Below are positions 61,297 through 64,000 of a stretch of DNA of 64,000 nt, one piece after another (the stretch's first letter is position 1; each line of letters starts with the position of its first letter). A program made the position numbers and the translations under genes. The DNA is from Pedobacter xixiisoli (GTDB lineage: Bacteria; Bacteroidota; Bacteroidia; Sphingobacteriales; Sphingobacteriaceae). The notes beneath the pieces were generated by a model, which worked only from the letters and a program-made list of their open reading frames with translations, searched no databases and was not told the origin of the DNA. Where the stretch lies: the NCBI RefSeq assembly GCF_900215335.1, contig NZ_OCMT01000001.1:248001-312000 (forward strand), given 5' to 3'.

Positions 61297-61330
61297 AATT
61301 GGTTAATTGCCTATTAACAATTAACCAATT
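61297..61330. repeat. Hairpin with TTGGTTAAT repeats between lpdA and the MBL gene
   Basis: AATTGGTTAATTG (61297-61309) and its exact complement (61318-61330) form a 13-bp stem. TTGGTTAAT-type words recur several times in 61245-61370 in both orientations, so the whole gap is a small repeat patch. It may serve as lpdA terminator, but no strong T-run follows. Confidence 0.65.
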
Positions 61331-61372
61331 CAAACGGTTTAAACGATTAACCAATTCGGTTAACAATTAAAC

Positions 61373-62761
61373 CTATAAGTGTATTACTTCTCCATACGCA
61401 TCAGCGGCTGCTTCCATAATCGCCTCGCTCATAGTAGGGTGAGGGTGTACTGCTTTAATCATTTCGTGTCCAGTAGTTTCTAATTTACGAGCTACTACAA
61501 TTTCAGCAATCATTTCGGTTACATTAGCACCAATTAAGTGCGCACCCAATAATTCTCCATATTTAGCATCGAAAATTAACTTAACAAAACCATCTTTCGC
61601 ACCTGCAGCACTTGCCTTACCAGAAGCAGAGAATGGGAATTTGCCAATTTTCAATTCATAACCTGCAGCTTTAGCAGCCTTTTCAGTATAACCTACAGAA
61701 GCAATTTCTGGAGAACAATAAGTACAGCCAGGAATATTGTTGTAATCTAATGGCTCTACATGTTGGCCAGCGATTTTCTCAACACAGATGATACCTTCAG
61801 CAGAAGCTACGTGTGCCAATGCTTGCCCAGGGACTACATCACCAATCGCGTAATATCCTTTTACAGAGGTATTGTAATATTCGTCAACAACGATTTTACC
61901 TTTATCGGTTTTGATACCTACTTCTTCTAGGCCAATGTTCTCGATATTAGCAACTATACCAGCAGCAGAAAGTACGATATCGCACTCGATGGTTTGCATA
62001 CCGCTTGCAGTTTTAACTTGTACTTTACAGCCAGTGCCGCTTGTATCTACAGACTCAACAGAAGAAGAAGTCATGATTTCGATACCATTTTTCTTTAAGC
62101 TACGTAGCAATTGTTTTGAAACGTCTTCATCTTCTACAGGAACAATGTTTTCCATAAATTCTACGATGGTTACTTTTGTACCCATGGTAGCGTAGAAGTA
62201 AGCAAATTCAACACCGATAGCACCAGAACCAACTACAACCATAGATTTAGGTTGTTGAGGCAATACCATTGCCTGGCGGTAACCGATTACTTTTTTGCCA
62301 TCTTGCTTTAAATTAGGTAATTCTCTAGAACGAGCACCAGTAGCAATAATTATGTTTTTAGCAGAAAGCTCTTTTTGAGAACCATCAGCACCTTTAACTT
62401 CAACTTTGTTACCAGCTTTAACTTTGCCAGTACCAATTACTACATCAATTTTGTTCTTCTTCATTAAGAATTGAACGCCTTTGCTCATTCCTTCAGCAAC
62501 ACCACGACTGCGTTTTACCACTGCATCAAAATCAGCTTTTGCTTCTGAAGTAGTGATGCCGTAATCGGCAGCATGATTGATATATTCGAAAACCTGCGCA
62601 CTTTTTAATAAGGCTTTGGTAGGGATACAGCCCCAGTTAAGGCAAATTCCACCTAATGATTCGCGTTCAACAATAGCAACTTTCATTCCTAACTGTGAAG
62701 CTCTAATGGCAGTAACATATCCGCCCGGACCGCTACCCAATACAACTAAATCGTAGTTCAT
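61373..62761 (-). CDS. lpdA: Dihydrolipoyl dehydrogenase
   Basis: 462 residues. FAD motif GSGPGGYVTAI (about 9-19), redox disulfide GGICLNWGCIPTKA (Cys40, Cys45), NAD motif VVVGSGAIGVEFAYF, and the catalytic His-Glu pair in HPHPTMSEAIMEA. It reoxidises dihydrolipoyl groups in pyruvate and 2-oxoglutarate dehydrogenase complexes. A TAATTTTG box at 62802-62809 (minus strand) may be its -7 element. It is followed by a repeat patch, not another gene. Confidence 0.96.
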   Translation of the reverse strand: MNYDLVVLGSGPGGYVTAIRASQLGMKVAIVERESLGGICLNWGCIPTKALLKSAQVFEYINHAADYGITTSEAKADFDAVVKRSRGVAEGMSKGVQFLMKKNKIDVVIGTGKVKAGNKVEVKGADGSQKELSAKNIIIATGARSRELPNLKQDGKKVIGYRQAMVLPQQPKSMVVVGSGAIGVEFAYFYATMGTKVTIVEFMENIVPVEDEDVSKQLLRSLKKNGIEIMTSSSVESVDTSGTGCKVQVKTASGMQTIECDIVLSAAGIVANIENIGLEEVGIKTDKGKIVVDEYYNTSVKGYYAIGDVVPGQALAHVASAEGIICVEKIAGQHVEPLDYNNIPGCTYCSPEIASVGYTEKAAKAAGYELKIGKFPFSASGKASAAGAKDGFVKLIFDAKYGELLGAHLIGANVTEMIAEIVVARKLETTGHEMIKAVHPHPTMSEAIMEAAADAYGEVIHL

Positions 62762-63101
62762 ATTCTTGTTTATAAGGAAAATTAACGTAATAATTTGCTG
62801 CCAAAATTAGAAAAAATGTTGATTAAATCACGATGTGTTGGCGTAACGTAATTGTAATAAAGCAGTGCTGTAAATGAAAGAATGGTAAAATATAGATTAA
62901 AATATTGTTAAAGTTGGATTTAATGTATTGTATCCTTGTGGCTTACACGCTTTTAGAGTAGTGTTAAGTGTGGAAAAGTTTTGAGATAATTAATAATTAT
63001 TTAACATTGGAATAAGTGGAAGCATGAAATTATTATCTAGATTTGTGGCGTTATTTTAACATATTTTAACAAAACAATTAAAATTCATTTTACAAAAGAG
63101 C
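62762..63101. other. Divergent intergenic region between lpdA and the TonB-dependent receptor
   Basis: 340 bp, AT-rich. It holds the possible -7 box of lpdA (62802-62809, minus) and a TAGATTTG box (63038-63045, plus) that could serve the receptor, but no -33 TTG fits it well. No gene, repeat or terminator is seen. The last 40 bp before 63102 are TTTTAAC-rich. Confidence 0.5.
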
Positions 63102-64000
63102 ATGAAAAAATCTTTACTATTAAAAATTGTATCGGTTATTCTTGTCGTAGTTGGTTTTATCGGTGCCGCAAGTGCGCAGGTAACTACTTCATCTATGACG
63201 GGTACAATAAAGGATGCAACAGAGTCTTTACCTGGTGCTGGGATAAAGGCAACCCATACACCAACTGGGACAGTTTACACTACAACTACTAACAATGATG
63301 GTAGATTTACTATCCCAAATGCGAGAGTTGGTGGTCCATACAAACTGGAAATCAGTTTTGTTGGTTACCAAACAAAAACTGTTGAGGATGTGTATTTGAA
63401 GTTAGGAGAAGCATCTGTTATAAATATTGTTCTTGATAACAGTGTTAATACCTTGAAGGATGTTGTTATCACTGGTACGACTTCAGGAAATAAATCTAAA
63501 ACAGGTTCTGCAACGTCAATTTCTAAAAAACAAATAGAAGAATTGCCTGCAATCTCTAGAAGTTTAACTGATTTAACAAGGTTAACACCACAATCGAGTT
63601 CTGCTGGAAATGGGTTTTCATTTGCAGGAAGAAATGCATTGTTTAATTCATTGACTTTGGACGGTGCTCAGATGAATAACGTATTTGGTCTTTCTTCTTT
63701 GCCTGGTGGGCAAACTGGAGCGCAACCGTTTACTTTAGATGCGTTAGAAGAGCTTCAAATTAACTTGGCTCCTTATGACGTGAAACAAAGTGGTTTTACT
63801 GGTGCAGGCGTTAACGCTGTAACTAAATCTGGAACAAATAAATTTTCTGGATCTATTTATACTTATTACAAAGATCAGAACTTGCAAGGTTATAAAGTAG
63901 GAGATTTTACCGTACCTAAGGATGCTGGCGCTTCTTTCATCAACAAACAATTTGGTTTCAGATTTGGCGGTCCTATTGTAAAGAACAAGTTGTTCTTTTT
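63102..64000 (+). CDS. Oar-like TonB-dependent receptor, N-terminal part
   Basis: About 299 codons visible; the gene runs off the right edge. A signal peptide (MKKSLLLKIVSVILVVVGF, cleaved after about ASAQ) leads to a carboxypeptidase-regulatory-like domain (TGTIKDATESLPGAGIKATH; TNNDGRFTIPNARVGGPY) and a plug domain (GFSFAGRNALFNSLTLDGAQ; PYDVKQSGFTGAGVNAVTKSG). The FAGRNALFN and APYDVKQSGFTG patterns are Oar-type rather than SusC-type; no SusC signature is seen. Substrate unknown. Confidence 0.88.
   Translation, partial: MKKSLLLKIVSVILVVVGFIGAASAQVTTSSMTGTIKDATESLPGAGIKATHTPTGTVYTTTTNNDGRFTIPNARVGGPYKLEISFVGYQTKTVEDVYLKLGEASVINIVLDNSVNTLKDVVITGTTSGNKSKTGSATSISKKQIEELPAISRSLTDLTRLTPQSSSAGNGFSFAGRNALFNSLTLDGAQMNNVFGLSSLPGGQTGAQPFTLDALEELQINLAPYDVKQSGFTGAGVNAVTKSGTNKFSGSIYTYYKDQNLQGYKVGDFTVPKDAGASFINKQFGFRFGGPIVKNKLFF

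Overview
The window comes from a low-GC member of the Bacteroidota, most likely Sphingobacteriaceae and probably Pedobacter or a close relative. The pointers are a SusC/SusD pair, a T9SS-sorted secreted protein, a short sigma-70 (RpoD), a MurF-alanine racemase fusion, promoters of the TTG-N18/19-TAnnTTTG type and many Bacteroidota-style interspersed hairpins. Genus assignment is inference; no rRNA is present.

Layout. (1) 1-8643: a polysaccharide utilisation locus (SusD, SusC, a GH123-like glycosidase, a CBM9-like protein and an N-acetylhexosamine kinase-like enzyme, all on the minus strand) with a divergent LacI-family regulator. The two minus-strand units carry the same promoter/operator module, so the locus looks like a LacI-controlled system for a GalNAc/GlcNAc-containing glycan. 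(2) 8667-12483: an accessory operon of four immunity-like proteins (one a suppressor-of-fused domain), an AAA+ ATPase and an acetyltransferase. (3) 12759-13777: a tRNA cluster with a 267-bp direct duplication. A GIY-YIG nuclease mini-element sits at the junction, next to a truncated tRNA-Leu. (4) 13998-24403: recX, murF-alr, a DUF502 protein, a LOG-family protein, a sodium:solute symporter, recR, an SDR and a TPR histidine kinase. (5) 24419-28421: a trpDFBA operon preceded by a leader peptide with three consecutive Trp codons and mutually exclusive antiterminator and terminator stems. Every junction inside or just after the operon also holds a different palindromic repeat. (6) 28649-31753: two disrupted genes, a HEAT-repeat protein and nhaA. 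(7) 31833-39229: a T9SS-exported endonuclease/exonuclease/phosphatase protein, tsaC, a glutamate synthase-like protein and asnS. (8) 39369-42142: two convergent histidine kinases, one degenerate, then a T-rich tract and a candidate small RNA. (9) 42245-49905: a methyltransferase, sucC and a cluster of small membrane proteins. Three copies of one dyad motif and a winged-helix regulator mark part of this cluster as a regulon. (10) 50035-64000: lolD, a pre-ATP-grasp/HAD-like pair, S41 and M28 peptidases, an aldo/keto reductase, GAPDH, rpoD, a metallophosphoesterase, an MBL hydrolase, lpdA and the 5' part of an Oar-like TonB-dependent receptor.

The strongest new observations are the ribosome-mediated trp attenuator (24458-24581), the three-copy operator set of the winged-helix/membrane-protein cluster (48442-49905), the paired LacI operators of the glycan locus and the GIY-YIG element in the duplicated tRNA array. 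All functional calls rest on reading the sequence and remembered family motifs. No database search was possible.
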